A DNA stretch of 64,000 nt from a bacterium endosymbiont of Pedicinus badii (GCF_002075085.1 NZ_LKAS01000002.1:34202-98201), one strand, 5' to 3'. Shown: positions 37,901 through 49,032, counted from the stretch's first letter. The notes: generated from the sequence alone by a model not told the origin. Program-made: numbers and translations.

Positions 37901-39197
37901 GTAATGTAGGAGCTCTATTTAGCATAATAGGATGTTCTCTAATAACCTCATCTAGTACATCCCATACTATAGGTTCTTCTTTTTCAACCATTTTTTTAGC
38001 AGATTTTATTGTTGTAGCTAGTCCTTTTTTTTCTAATTTTCCATATACAAATGGTTTAAATAATTCTAATGCCATTTTTTTTGGTAACCCGCATTGATTT
38101 AAATGAAGATAAGGACCTACTGTTATTACTGATCTTCCAGAATAATCTACTCTTTTTCCTAACAGATTTTGCCTGAACCTTCCTTGTTTTCCTTTAATCA
38201 TATCTGCTAAAGATTTTAAAGGTCTTTTATTAGATCCAGTTATAGCTCTACCTCTTCTTCCATTATCTAGTAATGCATCTACTGCTTCTTGAAGCATTCT
38301 TTTTTCATTTCTTACAATTATATCTGGAGCTGAAAGATCTAGTAGTCTTTTTAATCTATTATTTCTATTGATTACTCTTCTGTACAAATCATTCAAATCA
38401 GAAGTAGCAAACCTACCTCCATCTAATGGAACTAATGGTCTTAAATCTGGAGGTAAAACTGGCAAAACACTAAGTATCATCCATTCTGGTTTATTACCAC
38501 TTTGTAAAAATGCTTCCACTATTTTAATTCTTTTAGTTAGTTTCTTTTTTTTTGTTTCAGAACTGATTTTTTTTAAATTTTTTCTAATTTTTTTACATTC
38601 TTCTTTTAAATTTATACTTTTTAAAAGTTTTTGTATTGCTTCTGCTCCCATTTCTGCTTCAAATTCGTCTCCAAATTCTTCTAAAAAATTTAGATACTGT
38701 TCTTCAGAAAGTATTTTTCCTTTTCTTAAATTCGTAATTCCTTCTTCTATAACAACGTAAGATTCAAAATATAGTACTCTTTCTATATCTCTTAAAGGCA
38801 TGTCTAAAAGTAAACCAATCCTGGAAGGAAGAGATTTTAAAAACCATATATGTGCTGTAGGAGAAGCTAGTTCTATATGTCCCATTCTGTCTCTTCTCAC
38901 TTTTGTTTGCGTTACTTCTACTCCACACTTTTCACAAATTACTCCTCTATGTTTTAGCCTTTTGTATTTTCCACATAAGCATTCGTAGTCTTTAACTGGA
39001 CCAAATATACGAGCACAAAATAATCCATCTCTTTCTGGTTTAAAAGTTCTGTAATTTATTGTTTCTGGTTTTTTTACTTCTCCATATGACCAAGAACGAA
39101 TTATTTCTGGTGAAGCTAAAGCAATTTTAATAGCGTCGAATTCTTCTATTTTATTTTGTAATTTTAGAATTTTTTTCAAATCTTTCACAAATATCAT
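34944..39197 (-). CDS. rpoC: RNA polymerase beta' subunit
   Basis: Catalytic subunit of RNA polymerase. It has 1417 residues (E. coli 1407). The N-terminal zinc-binding [20 protein letters not shown] (about residues 71-90), the active-site magnesium loop [12 protein letters not shown] (about 460), the bridge and trigger regions ([35 protein letters not shown]), the second zinc cysteines ([13 protein letters not shown]) and [19 protein letters not shown] are all present. The C-terminal tail after the E. coli-like part is Lys/Asn-rich and extends across the thi terminator and the thiH end. The enzyme's slippage on A/T tracts is relevant for recC, thyA and mreD. It follows rpoB by 20 bases. Confidence 0.98.
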   Translation of the reverse strand: MIFVKDLKKILKLQNKIEEFDAIKIALASPEIIRSWSYGEVKKPETINYRTFKPERDGLFCARIFGPVKDYECLCGKYKRLKHRGVICEKCGVEVTQTKVRRDRMGHIELASPTAHIWFLKSLPSRIGLLLDMPLRDIERVLYFESYVVIEEGITNLRKGKILSEEQYLNFLEEFGDEFEAEMGAEAIQKLLKSINLKEECKKIRKNLKKISSETKKKKLTKRIKIVEAFLQSGNKPEWMILSVLPVLPPDLRPLVPLDGGRFATSDLNDLYRRVINRNNRLKRLLDLSAPDIIVRNEKRMLQEAVDALLDNGRRGRAITGSNKRPLKSLADMIKGKQGRFRQNLLGKRVDYSGRSVITVGPYLHLNQCGLPKKMALELFKPFVYGKLEKKGLATTIKSAKKMVEKEEPIVWDVLDEVIREHPIMLNRAPTLHRLGIQAFEPILVEGKAIQLHPLVCAAYNADFDGDQMAVHIPLTMEAQKEARNLMMSTNNILSPANGEPIIVPSQDVVLGLYYMTKKCNNSKGEGMILTGPQEAEHVYNSGLADLHAKIQARIVEYSIEESGKRKKILKIVHTTVGRVILWNIVPKGLSFSLINRTLGKKSISKMINTCYRLLGIKKTVIFADKIMYTGFFYASKSGASVGIDDMVIPEKKTEIIQEAESEVAEIQEQFQSGLVTAGERYNKVIDIWAAANEKISQAMMENFTKEKNKLTNKKIAQDSSFNNIFMMADSGARGSAAQIRQLAGMRGLMARPDGSIIETPITANFREGLNVLQYFISTHGARKGLADTALKTANSGYLTRRLVDVAQDLVVTEKDCSTKSGIKMTSVIEGGDVKEALRERVLGRVVAEDIYIKEKILIPRNTLLNEKWCDLLEKSFVDSIKVRSVVTCETNFGVCSKCYGRDLARGNLVKKGEAIGVIAAQSIGEPGTQLTMRTFHIGGAASRAAAESSIRAKNEGILVINNAKFVFNKQKKIIITSRNTELKIIDKFGKTKESHKIPYGAILNKGNKQKIFRGEIIANWDPHTMPIVTEVSGFVCFTDMIDGQTIVRQTDELTGLSSIIILDTSERTGISKDLRPALKIVDKNYKEIYIPGSDIPAQYFLPGRAIVNLEDGSEISIGDTLARLPQETSVTKDITGGLPRVADLFEARKPKEPAILAEVSGTISFGKETKGKRRLIITPNSKKEKPYEEMIPKWRQLNVFEGERIEKGDIISDGPESPHDILRLRGINEVTEYIVNEVQEVYRLQGVKINDKHIEVIVRQMLRKATITEEGDSSFLSGEQIEFCRIKIANKILKKDNKKTIKYKRDLLGITKASLATESFISAASFQETTRVLTEGAVAGKKDELRGLKENVIVGRLIPAGTGYVYHKNRTKKSKDKNIKNSIKVAEKNLKKLLNNSEITKKDDKSIIFQNENPNL
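34970..34995 (+). terminator. Rho-independent terminator of the thi operon, inside rpoC
   Basis: Seven-base-pair stem AGATGAT/ATCATCT with loop GCTTTT followed by six more T (34990-34995). It begins within the thiH stop region and lies wholly within the 3' end of the rpoC coding sequence on the opposite strand, where it encodes part of the RpoC C-terminal tail. Confidence 0.7.
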
Positions 39198-39217
39198 CCA
39201 TTAAGTATTAAAAAGAT

Positions 39218-42200
39218 TTATTTTTCTTCTAAATCTATATTGATTGCTAAAGATCTAATTTCTTTTAATAAAACATTAAAAGATTCTGGCATACCTGGAT
39301 CCATTGCATGCGATTCATCAATAATATTTTTATACATTTTAGTTCTTCCGGATACATCATCTGATTTTACTGTAAGCATTTCTTGTAGTGTATGGGCAGC
39401 TCCGTAAGCTTCTAAAGCCCAAACTTCCATTTCACCAAATCTTTGTCCTCCAAATTGTGCTTTACCTCCAAGAGGTTGTTGTGTTACTAAACTATAGGAA
39501 CCAGTTGACCTAGCATGCATTTTATCATCTACTAAATGATTTAATTTTAACATATACATATATCCTACTGTTATTTTTCTTTCAAATTTTTCTCCCGTTC
39601 TACCATCAAATAAAGTAATTTGTCCAGATTGAGGTAGTTCTGCAAGACTCAAAAGTTCTTTAATTTCTTTTTCTGTAGCTCCATCAAAAACTGGAGTAGC
39701 TATCGGCATACCTTTTCTTAAATTTTTAGAAAGTTCTAATATTTCTTCATCTGTAAATTTTTTTAAATTTACCGATTGCTGTATATTTTCTCCTATATTG
39801 TACGCTTTTTGTAAAAAATTTCTTAGTTTTTGTATATTTTCTTTTTTTTTTACCATTCTATCAATTTTTATACCTATTTCTCTTGCAGCCATACCTAAAT
39901 GAGTTTCTAAAACTTGTCCTATATTCATTCTTGAAGGAACTCCTAATGGATTTAGAACTATATCTACCGGGACTCCATTTTCATCATAAGGCATATCTTC
40001 TACAGGATTTATTTTAGATATTACTCCTTTATTACCATGTCTACCAGCCATTTTATCTCCTGGCTGTATTTGTCTTTTTACTGCAAGATATACTTTAACT
40101 ACTTTTAAAACACCTGGAGCTAAATCGTCTCCTTGAACAATTTTTTTCTTTTTTTGTAAAAACTTTTTTTCAAATTTTTTTTTAAGATTTTTGTATTCTT
40201 TATAAATTTTTAAAAATTGTATTTTTTTTATTTTGCTAGAAAATTTTATTTTTTTTACATTTATTTCTTCTGGTTCTTTTTTTTGAAATTCAATTTTTTC
40301 TTCTATCAGAATTCTTTTTATTTGTTGTAGTAGACCAAATTTAAAAATCTTCATTTCTTCAGAAAGATCTTTCTTTGCCTGTTCTACTTTCATCTCTTCT
40401 ATTTCTATTGTTCTTTTATCTTTTTCTATTCCATCTCTCGTAAATATTTGTACATCTATTACTGTACCTGAAACTCCATTAGGAACTCTTAATGAAGAAT
40501 CCTTTACATCAGAAGCTTTTTCTCCAAATATCGCTCTTAGTAATTTTTCTTCTGGAGTAAGTTGTGTTTCTCCTTTAGGAGTAACTTTACCAACTAGAAT
40601 ATCTCCTCCATTAACTTCAGCTCCAATATATACTATTCCAGATTCATCCAACTTTGATAGTGCAGATTCTCCTATATTAGGTATATCCGCTGTGATTTCT
40701 TCTACACCTAATTTTGTATCTCTGGAAATACAAGAAAGTTCTTGTATATGAATAGTAGTAAATTTATCTTTTTGAACTACTTTTTCTGAAATTAGCATAG
40801 AATCTTCAAAATTGTATCCACTCCAAGGCATAAATGCAATTCTCATATTCTGACCTAAAGCTAATTCTCCTAAATCTGTACAAGGTCCATCTGCTAGTAC
40901 ATCTCCTCTTTGAATTTCATCACCTAAATTAATACAAGGTTTTTGATTAATGCAGGTATTTTGATTTGATCTAGAAAATTTTGTTAAATTGTAGATATCT
41001 ATTCCACTTTCTTGCTCTTGAATCTCATTTTGTTTGACATTGATTACAATTTTTGATGCATCTACGTATTGAACAATTCCTCCTCTTTTAGCAATTACAG
41101 TTACTCCAGAATCTATTGCTACAATTCTTTCCATTCCAGTTCCAACTAAAGGTTTATCAGTGACAATTGTAGGTACTGCTTGTCTTTGCATATTTGCTCC
41201 CATTAGTGCCCTATTTGCATCATCATGTTCTAAAAAAGGTATTAGAGAAGCTCCAACAGAGACAATTTGCTGTGTAGAAACATCCATATAATCAATTTGT
41301 TTTCTATTAAAAAGACCAGATTCACCTTTTGTTCTACAAATTATTAATTTATTTACAAAACTACCATCTTTTTTAAGATTACTATTTGCTTGAGCTATTA
41401 CAAAATTTCCTTCTTCAATTGCAGAAAGATAATGTATTTCATCAGTTACTTTACCATTTACTACTTTTCTGTACGGAGTTTCTAAAAAACCGTATTCATT
41501 AGTTCTTGCATATACAGATAAAGAATTTATTAGTCCAATATTTGGTCCTTCCGGAGTTTCTATAGGACAAACTCTTCCATAATGAGTAGGATGAACGTCT
41601 CTAACTTCAAAACCGGCTCTTTCTCTAGTCAACCCTCCAGGACCTAATGCTGAAATTCTTCTTTTATGTGTAATTTCAGATAATGGGTTATTTTGATCCA
41701 TAAATTGAGACAATTGGCTAGAACCAAAAAATTCTTTCACAGCTGCAGAAATTGGTTTTGCATTAATTATATCTTGAGGCATGATATTTTCTAAATCACC
41801 CATAGATAATCTTTCTTTAACTGCTCTTTCGACTCTTACTAGACCAATTCTAAATTGATTTTCTGCCATTTCTCCTACAGATCTAATTCTTCTATTTCCT
41901 AAATGATCTATATCGTCTATTTCTCCTTTTCCATTTCTTATATCTATAAGTCTTTTTATCACATCTATGATATCTTTTTTGTTAAGAATACCTAAACCTT
42001 CTATTTCTTTTCTAAAAAGAGATCTATTAAATTTCATTCTACCTACAGCAGATAAATCATATCTTTCTTCTGAAAAGAAAAGATTTTTAAAAAGTAACTC
42101 TGCAGCTTCTTTAGTTGGAGGTTCTCCAGGACGCATCATTCTGTAAATTTCTAATAAAGCGCTATTTTTGTCTATTGTAGAATCAATTTTTAATGTTTCA

Positions 42201-43240
42201 GATATATATGGTCCATGATCTAAATCATTAGTAAATAAAACTTCTATTTCGTTTTGTTTGGATTTTTTTAGTTTTTCTATTATTGATGCGCTAATAGTTT
42301 CATTTGCTTTTACTATAATTTTTTTTTTGTTTTTACAAAAATAATTTTTTGAAGAAACTTTTCCAAAAATATATTCATAAGGAACATGTATTTTTTTAAT
42401 TTTATCTTTTATTAGTTTTTTTATATGTCTAGCAGTGATTCTCCTTCCTTTTTCTATATAAATTTTATTTTCTACTTTAAAATCAAAAGAAGCAGTTTCT
42501 CCTCTTAACCTATCTGGCACTAAATCCATCAAAAGATAATCGTTGTATATTTTATAATGTACTTTTTGAAAGAATATTTCTAACATTTCTTCCGTACTAT
42601 AATTTAACGCTCTTAGTAAAATAGTTACAGGAAACTTTCTTCTTCTATCTATCCTAACAAAAAGATTATCTCTTGAATCAAACTCAAAATCTAGCCAAGA
42701 TCCTCTGTATGGTATTATTCTAGCGTTGTACAATAGTTTTCCTGAAGAATGTGTTTTTCCTTTATCGCTATCGAAGAAAACTCCTGGACTACGATGAAGT
42801 TGAGAAACTACGACTCTTTCTGTACCGTTTATTACAAATACTCCGTTTTCCGTCATTATTGGTATTTCACCCATGTATACTTCTTGTTCTTTTATGTTTT
42901 TTATTTTATTATTTAGTGAATCTTTTTCATAAATAACAAGTCTTAATTTTACTTTTAAAGGAACAGAATAAGTAGATCCTCTAGTTAAACATTCTTGTAC
43001 ATCAAAAATTGGATCTCCTAAAGAATAGCTTACATATTGTAATTCTGAAGATTCGTTATAGCTATTTATTGGAAAAATAGATTGAAAAGCGGCTTCTAAG
43101 CCGTGCTGTCCTTCAGGATCTTTTTCTATAAATTTTTTGAAAGAATCAATTTGAATAGCTAATAAATAAGGAATATCTAATACTTTTGGTCTTTTTCCAA
43201 AATCTTTTCTAATTCTTTTTTTTTCTGTATAAGAGTACAT
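39218..43240 (-). CDS. rpoB: RNA polymerase beta subunit
   Basis: Second-largest RNA polymerase subunit, 1340 residues (E. coli 1342). Conserved blocks include [14 protein letters not shown], the rifampicin region [20 protein letters not shown] and [75 protein letters not shown] and the C-terminal [19 protein letters not shown]. One dispensable insertion region (around 40180-40330) is Lys-rich and diverged. A hairpin separates it from rplL. Operon with rpoC. Confidence 0.98.
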   Translation of the reverse strand: MYSYTEKKRIRKDFGKRPKVLDIPYLLAIQIDSFKKFIEKDPEGQHGLEAAFQSIFPINSYNESSELQYVSYSLGDPIFDVQECLTRGSTYSVPLKVKLRLVIYEKDSLNNKIKNIKEQEVYMGEIPIMTENGVFVINGTERVVVSQLHRSPGVFFDSDKGKTHSSGKLLYNARIIPYRGSWLDFEFDSRDNLFVRIDRRRKFPVTILLRALNYSTEEMLEIFFQKVHYKIYNDYLLMDLVPDRLRGETASFDFKVENKIYIEKGRRITARHIKKLIKDKIKKIHVPYEYIFGKVSSKNYFCKNKKKIIVKANETISASIIEKLKKSKQNEIEVLFTNDLDHGPYISETLKIDSTIDKNSALLEIYRMMRPGEPPTKEAAELLFKNLFFSEERYDLSAVGRMKFNRSLFRKEIEGLGILNKKDIIDVIKRLIDIRNGKGEIDDIDHLGNRRIRSVGEMAENQFRIGLVRVERAVKERLSMGDLENIMPQDIINAKPISAAVKEFFGSSQLSQFMDQNNPLSEITHKRRISALGPGGLTRERAGFEVRDVHPTHYGRVCPIETPEGPNIGLINSLSVYARTNEYGFLETPYRKVVNGKVTDEIHYLSAIEEGNFVIAQANSNLKKDGSFVNKLIICRTKGESGLFNRKQIDYMDVSTQQIVSVGASLIPFLEHDDANRALMGANMQRQAVPTIVTDKPLVGTGMERIVAIDSGVTVIAKRGGIVQYVDASKIVINVKQNEIQEQESGIDIYNLTKFSRSNQNTCINQKPCINLGDEIQRGDVLADGPCTDLGELALGQNMRIAFMPWSGYNFEDSMLISEKVVQKDKFTTIHIQELSCISRDTKLGVEEITADIPNIGESALSKLDESGIVYIGAEVNGGDILVGKVTPKGETQLTPEEKLLRAIFGEKASDVKDSSLRVPNGVSGTVIDVQIFTRDGIEKDKRTIEIEEMKVEQAKKDLSEEMKIFKFGLLQQIKRILIEEKIEFQKKEPEEINVKKIKFSSKIKKIQFLKIYKEYKNLKKKFEKKFLQKKKKIVQGDDLAPGVLKVVKVYLAVKRQIQPGDKMAGRHGNKGVISKINPVEDMPYDENGVPVDIVLNPLGVPSRMNIGQVLETHLGMAAREIGIKIDRMVKKKENIQKLRNFLQKAYNIGENIQQSVNLKKFTDEEILELSKNLRKGMPIATPVFDGATEKEIKELLSLAELPQSGQITLFDGRTGEKFERKITVGYMYMLKLNHLVDDKMHARSTGSYSLVTQQPLGGKAQFGGQRFGEMEVWALEAYGAAHTLQEMLTVKSDDVSGRTKMYKNIIDESHAMDPGMPESFNVLLKEIRSLAINIDLEEK

Positions 43241-43270
43241 ATTTTTATTAAAAAAATTATATAAATTTTA

Positions 43271-43293
43271 GGCTGGTTTTTTATAAACCAGCC
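43271..43293 (-). terminator. Hairpin between rplL and rpoB, likely attenuator
   Basis: Nine-base-pair perfect stem GGCTGGTTT/AAACCAGCC with a five-base loop in the 69-base rplL-rpoB gap. It stands out by its G+C pairs. The sequence after it is A/T-rich but without a clean U-tract. E. coli has a partial terminator (attenuator) in the same place, which lets L7/L12 be made in excess over RNA polymerase. Confidence 0.7.
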
Positions 43294-43309
43294 AATTAGT
43301 TTTATAGTT

Positions 43310-43690
43310 TTATCTTATTTCTACAATTGCGCCAGTTGATTCTATTAATTTTTTTAAGGAATCAGCTTCTTCTTTCTTAACTTTTTCTTTTATTAAAACA
43401 GGAGCAGATTCTACTAAATCTTTTGCTTCCTTCAGTCCTAAACCTACTATAGATCTAACTGATTTTATTACTGCAATTTTGTTTTTTCCTATATTTTGTA
43501 AAAATACACTAAATTCCGTTTTTTCTTCTTTTTCTTTTTCTGATGGTACATTATTAGTAGAAACATTTTGACTAATTATTTCTTTATAAGAAACTCCAAA
43601 TTTTTTTTCCATCATAGAAACTAATTCTAAAACTTCCATAACAGACATTTTAGATACTTCTTCTATAATTTGTTCTTTTGATATAGACAT
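43310..43690 (-). CDS. rplL: Ribosomal protein L7/L12
   Basis: Stalk protein of the 50S subunit that recruits translation GTPases. The 126-residue protein (E. coli 121) has the N-terminal dimerisation helix region [20 protein letters not shown], an acidic flexible hinge, and the C-terminal domain [40 protein letters not shown] and [15 protein letters not shown]. It follows rplJ in the same direction. Confidence 0.98.
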   Translation of the reverse strand: MSISKEQIIEEVSKMSVMEVLELVSMMEKKFGVSYKEIISQNVSTNNVPSEKEKEEKTEFSVFLQNIGKNKIAVIKSVRSIVGLGLKEAKDLVESAPVLIKEKVKKEEADSLKKLIESTGAIVEIR

Positions 43691-43752
43691 AGTAATTATA
43701 TTCCTAAAAGTGAATTTCTTGTAAGAAATAGGAAAAATAGAACATTAGATTC

Positions 43753-44247
43753 CTATAATTTTTTTTTTTTTGAAATATATGATAGAATTTTTATTAATTT
43801 TAATATGCAAGATTCTTGCAATAAAATTAATAGTATTTGAATTGCTTCTTTTTTATTAGGTAAACTTGCTAAAGTACTTATTTTTGAAGGGTGAATTATT
43901 TTTCCATCGAAAATGATACCTTTAATTTTAAAAATGATATCTTCTTTTTTTAATTTTGTAAGTACTTTCGCTGCAGAACCAGGACTGTTTTTGGAAAAAG
44001 CAACCAAAGTAGAGCTGCAAAAATTGCTTTCTAGTTGTTGAAATTTAGTATTTTTGAATGCTCTTCTTAATAAAGTGTTTTTCACAACTTGCACAAAAAC
44101 TTCAGATTTCTGACAGCATTTTCTAAAAGTGTTCATTTTTTCAGAATTAATTTTGTAAAAATCTGCTACTACTACAGAAATAGATTCATCGGCAAGTTTT
44201 TTTATTTTAGAAACGATTTTTTGTTTTTTTTTTAGGCTTAATGCCAT
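43753..44247 (-). CDS. rplJ: Ribosomal protein L10
   Basis: Base of the L7/L12 stalk, and in E. coli a translational repressor of rplJL. The 164-residue protein (E. coli 165) has the segments LSLKKKQKIVSKIKKLADES, SVVVADFYKI, FVQVVKNTLLRRAF and ALVAFSKNSPGSAAKVLTK. The C-terminal helix that holds L7/L12 is diverged and Leu/Ile-rich. Between rplA (43-base gap) and rplL (62-base gap). Confidence 0.95.
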   Translation of the reverse strand: MALSLKKKQKIVSKIKKLADESISVVVADFYKINSEKMNTFRKCCQKSEVFVQVVKNTLLRRAFKNTKFQQLESNFCSSTLVAFSKNSPGSAAKVLTKLKKEDIIFKIKGIIFDGKIIHPSKISTLASLPNKKEAIQILLILLQESCILKLIKILSYISKKKKL

Positions 44248-44290
44248 TTTTTTTCCTTTAAATTTTAAATATTATAGTAGTATAAAGAAA

Positions 44291-44986
44291 TTATATAATA
44301 TCACTCATTTCAATTTTTATTCCTGGACCCATTGTAGTACATAAACCAAAGTTTTTAATAAAATTTCCTTTTACAGAGTTTGGTTTATTTTTTTGTATTG
44401 ATTGAATAAAATATCTTATATTTTCTTCTATTTTATAACTCTCAAAGTTTATTTTTCCTATGCTTGTATGAATAATTCCATTTTTATCGTTTTTATATAG
44501 TATTTGTTTTTTTTTAAAATTTTTTAAAGATTCAAATAAATTATTTGTTAAAGTTCCAGATTTTAAATTTGGCATAAGTCCCTTTGGTCCTAGAATTTGT
44601 CCAATTTGACTGATTATAGACATAGAATCTGGTTTAGCTAGTACTAAATCAACTTGAATAGTATTATTTTTAAATAAATTTACTAAATCTTCCATACCAA
44701 CAAAATTTGCACCTATTTTTTTTAGTTCTTTTATGTTTTCTCTGGAAAAAACAGCAATTTTCTTTTTCTTTCCATTTCCATGAGGAAGTGTAGAATATCC
44801 TCTAATGTTTTGTTCTGTCTTTTTAGGATTAATATTTAATTTTATAAAAACATCGACACTTTCATTAAATTTTGAAAAAACTTTTATTTTTTCTAAAATA
44901 CATAGGGCTTGTTTTATGGTATATTTTTTTTGTTCGGAAAAAATTTTAGCAAATTCTTTTTTTTTTTTAGATAATCTTTTTTTCAT
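44291..44986 (-). CDS. rplA: Ribosomal protein L1
   Basis: L1-stalk protein of the large subunit and, in E. coli, translational repressor of the rplKA operon. The 231-residue protein (E. coli 234) shows FNESVDVFIKLNINPKKTEQ, RGYSTLPHGNGKKKKIAVFS, GANFVGMEDLVN, LGPKGLMPNLKSGTLTNNL and GIIHTSIGKINFE. It follows rplK by three bases. Compared with E. coli several stretches are Lys/Asn-rich. Confidence 0.96.
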   Translation of the reverse strand: MKKRLSKKKKEFAKIFSEQKKYTIKQALCILEKIKVFSKFNESVDVFIKLNINPKKTEQNIRGYSTLPHGNGKKKKIAVFSRENIKELKKIGANFVGMEDLVNLFKNNTIQVDLVLAKPDSMSIISQIGQILGPKGLMPNLKSGTLTNNLFESLKNFKKKQILYKNDKNGIIHTSIGKINFESYKIEENIRYFIQSIQKNKPNSVKGNFIKNFGLCTTMGPGIKIEMSDII

Positions 44987-44989
44987 TTT

Positions 44990-45412
44990 TTATTCCATTT
45001 TAAGACCCATAGAAATTGCTGTTCCTAATATAGAACGAAATATTGCTTTTTCGTCTAAACTATTCATGTCTTTTTTCTTAATTTTTACAATCTCCATTAT
45101 TTGTTGTTTTGTAATTTTTCCTACTATTTCAGTTTTAGCTTTTTTTGAACCAGAATCAATTTTTGCTATTTTTTTTAATAATATTGAGGTAGGCGTTGTT
45201 TTCGTAATAAATGAGAAAGACTTATCAGAATATATAGTTACTACTACAGGTACTGGAATAGATTTTTCTAGTTTTTTTGTAACTTCGTTAAAAGACTTAC
45301 AAAATTCCATAATATTGATTCCTTTTTGTCCTAAAGCTGGACCTACTGGAGGACTTGGATTAGCCATTCCAGCAGGAATTTGTAATTTAACATAAGATTG
45401 AATTTTTTTCAT
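44990..45412 (-). CDS. rplK: Ribosomal protein L11
   Basis: Part of the GTPase-associated centre of the 50S subunit. The 140-residue protein (E. coli 142) has [20 protein letters not shown] (residues 8-27), [41 protein letters not shown] and the C-terminal RNA-binding domain with [20 protein letters not shown]. Co-directional with nusG upstream (12-base gap) and rplA downstream. Confidence 0.98.
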   Translation of the reverse strand: MKKIQSYVKLQIPAGMANPSPPVGPALGQKGINIMEFCKSFNEVTKKLEKSIPVPVVVTIYSDKSFSFITKTTPTSILLKKIAKIDSGSKKAKTEIVGKITKQQIMEIVKIKKKDMNSLDEKAIFRSILGTAISMGLKME

Positions 45413-45424
45413 TTTTTTATGATA

Positions 45425-45961
45425 TCAGTTTTTTTCTACTTGACTAAAATCCAGTTCTACTGGGGTTGATCTTCCAAATATTGAAACAGAAACTTTTAAT
45501 CTACTTTTTTCGTAATCTACTTCTTCAACAGTGCCATTAAAATCAGAAAAAGGACCATCGTTGACTCTTATAACTTCTCCTGGTTCAAAAAGAGTTTTTG
45601 GTATTGGTTTATTTTTTATTTGTTTTAATTTTTTAATAATAGTATCTACTTCTTTTTTACTAATTGGTATTGGATTTTCGGAAGTTCCTCCTACAAACCC
45701 TAAAACTTTTGGTATTCCCCTTACTAAATGCCAAGTATTTTCATTCATATTCATTCTAATTAGTATATATCCAGGAAAGAATTTTCTTTCACTTTTTCTT
45801 TTTTGTCCTCTTTTAATTTCAATAACTTCTTCTGTTGGAATCATAATATCGCCAAAAAATTTAGAAAAATTGTACAATTTGATTCTTTTTTGTAAGGACT
45901 CTTCTATTTTTCTTTCAAATCCTGAAAATACTTGAACTATATACCACTTTTTTTCCAGCAT
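45425..45961 (-). CDS. nusG: Transcription termination/antitermination protein NusG
   Basis: Binds RNA polymerase, reduces pausing and couples transcription with translation and Rho. The 178-residue protein (E. coli 181) has [20 protein letters not shown] (residues 5-24), [56 protein letters not shown] and a C-terminal KOW domain with [20 protein letters not shown]. Its stop is one base before the secE side gene order secE-nusG as in E. coli. Confidence 0.98.
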   Translation of the reverse strand: MLEKKWYIVQVFSGFERKIEESLQKRIKLYNFSKFFGDIMIPTEEVIEIKRGQKRKSERKFFPGYILIRMNMNENTWHLVRGIPKVLGFVGGTSENPIPISKKEVDTIIKKLKQIKNKPIPKTLFEPGEVIRVNDGPFSDFNGTVEEVDYEKSRLKVSVSIFGRSTPVELDFSQVEKN

Positions 45962-45962
45962 A

Positions 45963-46337
45963 TTAGATTCTAAAATTTGTTATAGTTGCTATAATTCTAA
46001 TAAGTAAATTATCTATACACCATAAAATAATTGAAATTATCATTGCTATTAAAGAAACCATAAAAGTTGTTTGTACAGTTTCTTTTAAAGAAGACCAGCA
46101 AATTTTTTTAGATTCCTGTTTTACTTCTTGCAGAAATACTACAAATTTTTTTCCTTTTTTAGTTTTTAGAAAAAAAAATAGAATTGCTAGAAAAATAGTA
46201 AAATTTACTGCAGTAAAAAAATAAATGTTTATTTTTTTCTTCAAAAATAAAAAGATAATTTCAAAAATTAGCAAAAAGAATATTAAAATCCAAGAATACT
46301 TTTCTAAATGACTTTTATGTTCTAATTTCGCATTCAT
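45963..46337 (-). CDS. secE: Preprotein translocase subunit SecE
   Basis: Small essential subunit of the SecYEG channel. The 124-residue protein (E. coli 127) is predicted to have three membrane segments, as in enterobacteria: about residues 15-32, 38-58 and 92-115. The conserved cytoplasmic hinge [20 protein letters not shown] with [15 protein letters not shown] (about 66-100) is clear. It is followed directly by nusG. Confidence 0.95.
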   Translation of the reverse strand: MNAKLEHKSHLEKYSWILIFFLLIFEIIFLFLKKKINIYFFTAVNFTIFLAILFFFLKTKKGKKFVVFLQEVKQESKKICWSSLKETVQTTFMVSLIAMIISIILWCIDNLLIRIIATITNFRI

Positions 46338-46363
46338 AAGAATTGAAAAATATAATAACTTTT

Positions 46364-46396
46364 AAAAAAAAATTATGAGCAAGAAATGCTCATAAT
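46364..46396 (-). terminator. Rho-independent terminator after tuf
   Basis: Ten-base-pair stem ATTATGAGCA/TGCTCATAAT with loop 46382-46386, followed in the minus direction by T8 (46364-46371). It separates tuf from secE-nusG. Confidence 0.85.
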
Positions 46397-46404
46397 TTAG
46401 AATT

Positions 46405-47589
46405 TTATTCCAAAACATCTGTGACAATTCCTGCACCAACTGTTTTTCCTCCTTCTCTAATTGCAAATCTTAATCCGCTATCCATTGCAATTGGAGAAAT
46501 AAGATTTACTTTCATTTTTATGTTATCACCAGGCATAACCATTTCTGTTCCTTCTGGAAGTTCTATAGTTCCAGTTACATCTGTAGTTCTAAAATAAAAT
46601 TGAGGTTTGTATCCTTTAAAGAACGGAGTATGGCGTCCTCCTTCTTCTTTACTTAATACGTACACTTCTGCTTCAAATCTTTTATGTGGATTAATTGCTC
46701 CTGGTTTTGATAAAATTTGACCTCTTTCTACATCTTCTCTTTTTATTCCTCTTAGTAAAATTCCTACATTGTCTCCAGCTCTACCCTCATCTAGGAGTTT
46801 TCTAAACATCTCAACTCCTGTGCAAGTAGTTTTAATAGTATTTTTGATTCCTACTATTTCAATTTCATCACCTACTTTTATTATTCCCTTTTCAATTCTT
46901 CCAGTTACCACAGTTCCTCTTCCTGAAATAGAAAATACATCTTCTATAGGCATAAGAAAAGGCTTTTCTATTGATCTTTCTGGAATAGGGATGTATTTAT
47001 CCAAGGATTCTGCTAGTTCTAAAATTTTTTTTGTCCAAATTTCTTCTCCTTCTAAAGCTTTTAATGCAGAACCTCTAATGATAGGCGTTTGTTCTCCTGG
47101 AAAATCGTACTGAGACAATAATTCTCTTACTTCCATTTCTACTAATTCAAGTAGTTCTTTGTCTTCTACCATATCGCATTTATTAATAAAAACTACAATG
47201 TAAGGAACACCAACCTGTCTGGCCAATAAAATATGTTCTCTAGTTTGCGGCATAGGTCCATCAGTTGCTGCTACTACTAAAATTGCTCCATCCATTTGAG
47301 CAGCCCCAGTAATCATATTTTTTACATAGTCTGCATGACCTGGACAATCAACGTGAGCATAATGTCGAACAGAAGTATTGTATTCTACATGAGAAGTATT
47401 TATAGTAATTCCTCTTGCTTTTTCTTCTGGAGCATTGTCAATTTGTTCGAATTCTCTAGCATCTCCACCAAAATTTTTAGCTAGTACATGAGTTATGGCT
47501 GATGTCAATGTTGTTTTTCCATGATCTACATGACCTATTGTTCCAACATTAACATGAGGCTTATTTCTTTGAAATTTTTCTTTAGACAT
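46405..47589 (-). CDS. tuf: Elongation factor Tu
   Basis: GTPase that delivers aminoacyl-tRNA to the ribosome. The 394 residues match E. coli in length and almost throughout in sequence: [14 protein letters not shown] (residues 19-32), [54 protein letters not shown] and the C-terminal [19 protein letters not shown] good Shine-Dalgarno AAGGA (47596-47600, minus) precedes the ATG. Its position after thrU-glyT-thrT identifies it as the E. coli tufB locus. Confidence 0.99.
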   Translation of the reverse strand: MSKEKFQRNKPHVNVGTIGHVDHGKTTLTSAITHVLAKNFGGDAREFEQIDNAPEEKARGITINTSHVEYNTSVRHYAHVDCPGHADYVKNMITGAAQMDGAILVVAATDGPMPQTREHILLARQVGVPYIVVFINKCDMVEDKELLELVEMEVRELLSQYDFPGEQTPIIRGSALKALEGEEIWTKKILELAESLDKYIPIPERSIEKPFLMPIEDVFSISGRGTVVTGRIEKGIIKVGDEIEIVGIKNTIKTTCTGVEMFRKLLDEGRAGDNVGILLRGIKREDVERGQILSKPGAINPHKRFEAEVYVLSKEEGGRHTPFFKGYKPQFYFRTTDVTGTIELPEGTEMVMPGDNIKMKVNLISPIAMDSGLRFAIREGGKTVGAGIVTDVLE

Positions 47590-47670
47590 TAATTATCCTT
47601 TAACAAGAAGGTGTTATTATTTATAGTAACACAAATTTAAATTTTTATTTTGAAGAATAAATTAAAATTT

Positions 47671-47743
47671 TGCTGATAGGCAGATTCGAACTGCCGACCT
47701 CATCCTTACCAAGGATGAACTCTACCATCTGAGCTATATCAGC
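47671..47743 (-). tRNA. thrT: tRNA-Thr (anticodon GGT)
   Basis: 73 bases without encoded CCA. Acceptor GCTGATA/TATCAGC with discriminator A, D-arm AGCTCAGATGGTAGAG, anticodon loop CTTGGTA (GGT) and T-arm TTCGAAT are all present. It is the last tRNA before tuf. The E. coli gene encodes CCA; here it must be added enzymatically. Confidence 0.97.
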
Positions 47744-47746
47744 TTT

Positions 47747-47819
47747 AGCGGGCAATGGGAATCGAACCCATCTCATTAGCTTGGAAGGCTAATATAATAA
47801 ACCGATATACTATGCCCGC
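47747..47819 (-). tRNA. glyT: tRNA-Gly (anticodon TCC)
   Basis: 73 bases. Acceptor GCGGGCA/TGCCCGC, discriminator T, anticodon loop CTTCCAA giving TCC, and T-loop TTCGATT. It is three bases upstream of thrT. Confidence 0.97.
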
Positions 47820-47866
47820 ATAAATTTTGTATTATAAAACACTTGTACTGAAGAAGTAAAACTGAA

Positions 47867-47939
47867 TGTCGGTAAGAGGAATTGAACCTCTAACCTACTG
47901 ATTACAAATCAGTTGCTCTACCTGTTAAGCTATACCGAC
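47867..47939 (-). tRNA. thrU: tRNA-Thr (anticodon TGT)
   Basis: 73 bases. Acceptor GTCGGTA/TACCGAC, discriminator A, D-arm TAGCTTAACAGGTAGAGCA, anticodon loop TTTGTAA giving TGT, and T-loop TTCAATT. First of the tRNA group. In E. coli a tRNA-Tyr (tyrU) sits between this gene and glyT; the 47-base gap here (47820-47866) holds no tRNA. Confidence 0.97.
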
Positions 47940-47953
47940 TTACTATTTTGTTT

Positions 47954-47982
47954 ATAATAAATATAACAAAAAAAAATCGCAA
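47954..47982 (-). promoter_or_regulatory. Candidate sigma-70 promoter for the thrU-glyT-thrT-tuf unit
   Basis: Minus strand TTGCGA (47977-47982, 4/6 to the -35 consensus), a 17-base spacer, and TATTAT (47954-47959, 5/6 to -10), ending 14 bases before the thrU 5' end. The A/T background makes chance matches easy. Confidence 0.4.
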
Positions 47983-48076
47983 TACAAGATAATTTTAATT
48001 AAAAAATTATTTTATATTTTTAAAAGTTATTTGTATTTAAAAATTATTTTAAAAAATTAAAAATACATGGAGCATA

Positions 48077-49030
48077 ATGCAAGATAAACTTTTACAATTT
48101 TTTTCTTATTTTCAAAATGTTTCTAATAAAAAAAAATTTTTTGAATTACAAAACGTACATAAAAAAAAACTTTCTAAAAAAGAAATTTTATTTTTAAAAA
48201 ATATTAATAATCAATTGTCGATTCAAGAAGTTATTAATATCTATTTGCCTTTATCAAATTTACTAAATTTTTATATTAATTTTAACTATTTGCAGAAAAA
48301 ATATTTTAATAAAATTTTTAAAGGAATTTATAAATTTTCTCCATATATTATAGGAATTTGCGGAAGCATTGCTGTAGGAAAAAGTACTACAGCAAAAATT
48401 TTAAAAATACTTCTAAAAAGAAAAATTAAAAATTATAGAGTAGAAATAATTACTACTGATAATTTTTTATACTCGAATGAATTCCTAAAAAAAAAAAAAT
48501 TAATGAAGAAGAAAGGATTTCCTGAGACGTATAAAATAAAAGAACTAGTCAATTGCATACTAAAACTTAAATCTGGATTTCCTTATATAGATACACCATT
48601 CTATTCTAAAATGCAGTATGATATTGTTCCAAATAAAAAAATTATAATACAAAAACCTAATGTACTAATTTTAGAAGGAATTAATATACTCTATAAATAT
48701 AGGTTAAACAATAGAATAAATAAAATTTCTTTATCAGACTTGATAGATTTTTCAATTTATATAGATGCTCCAGAAAAATTTTTAAAAAACTGGTATATCA
48801 ATAGATTTATAAAAATTTGCAAAAACTCCTTTTACAATGCTGCATCTTATTTTCATAAGTATTCTTTTCTTTCTAAAAGAGAAATAAGACAAATTGCTTC
48901 TTCAATTTGGAATCAAACTAACAGAAAAAACTTACGAATCAATATACTTCCTAACAAAGAAAATGCCAGTTTAATCCTTAAAAAAAAATCTGATCATAAT
49001 ATAGAAAATATGAGAATTAAGAACAGATGA
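48077..49030 (+). CDS. coaA: Pantothenate kinase (type I)
   Basis: Phosphorylates pantothenate, the first step of CoA synthesis; CoaBC and CoaD are also in the window. The 317-residue protein (E. coli 316) has the P-loop GICGSIAVGKSTTAKIL (about residues 94-110), VEIITTDNFLYSN, GFPETYKIKELVNCILKLKS, YSKMQYDIVP, NVLILEGINIL and DFSIYIDAPEKFLKNWYINR. The C-terminus ends two bases before the convergent tRNA-Glu. SD-like GGAG is ten bases before the ATG (TGGAGCATA). Confidence 0.96.
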   Translation: MQDKLLQFFSYFQNVSNKKKFFELQNVHKKKLSKKEILFLKNINNQLSIQEVINIYLPLSNLLNFYINFNYLQKKYFNKIFKGIYKFSPYIIGICGSIAVGKSTTAKILKILLKRKIKNYRVEIITTDNFLYSNEFLKKKKLMKKKGFPETYKIKELVNCILKLKSGFPYIDTPFYSKMQYDIVPNKKIIIQKPNVLILEGINILYKYRLNNRINKISLSDLIDFSIYIDAPEKFLKNWYINRFIKICKNSFYNAASYFHKYSFLSKREIRQIASSIWNQTNRKNLRINILPNKENASLILKKKSDHNIENMRIKNR

Positions 49031-49032
49031 AA

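Noticed and set aside
36523-38988. Long plus-strand frames opposite rpoC
   Set aside because: Antisense shadows of a highly conserved gene; composition and lack of similarity give no support.
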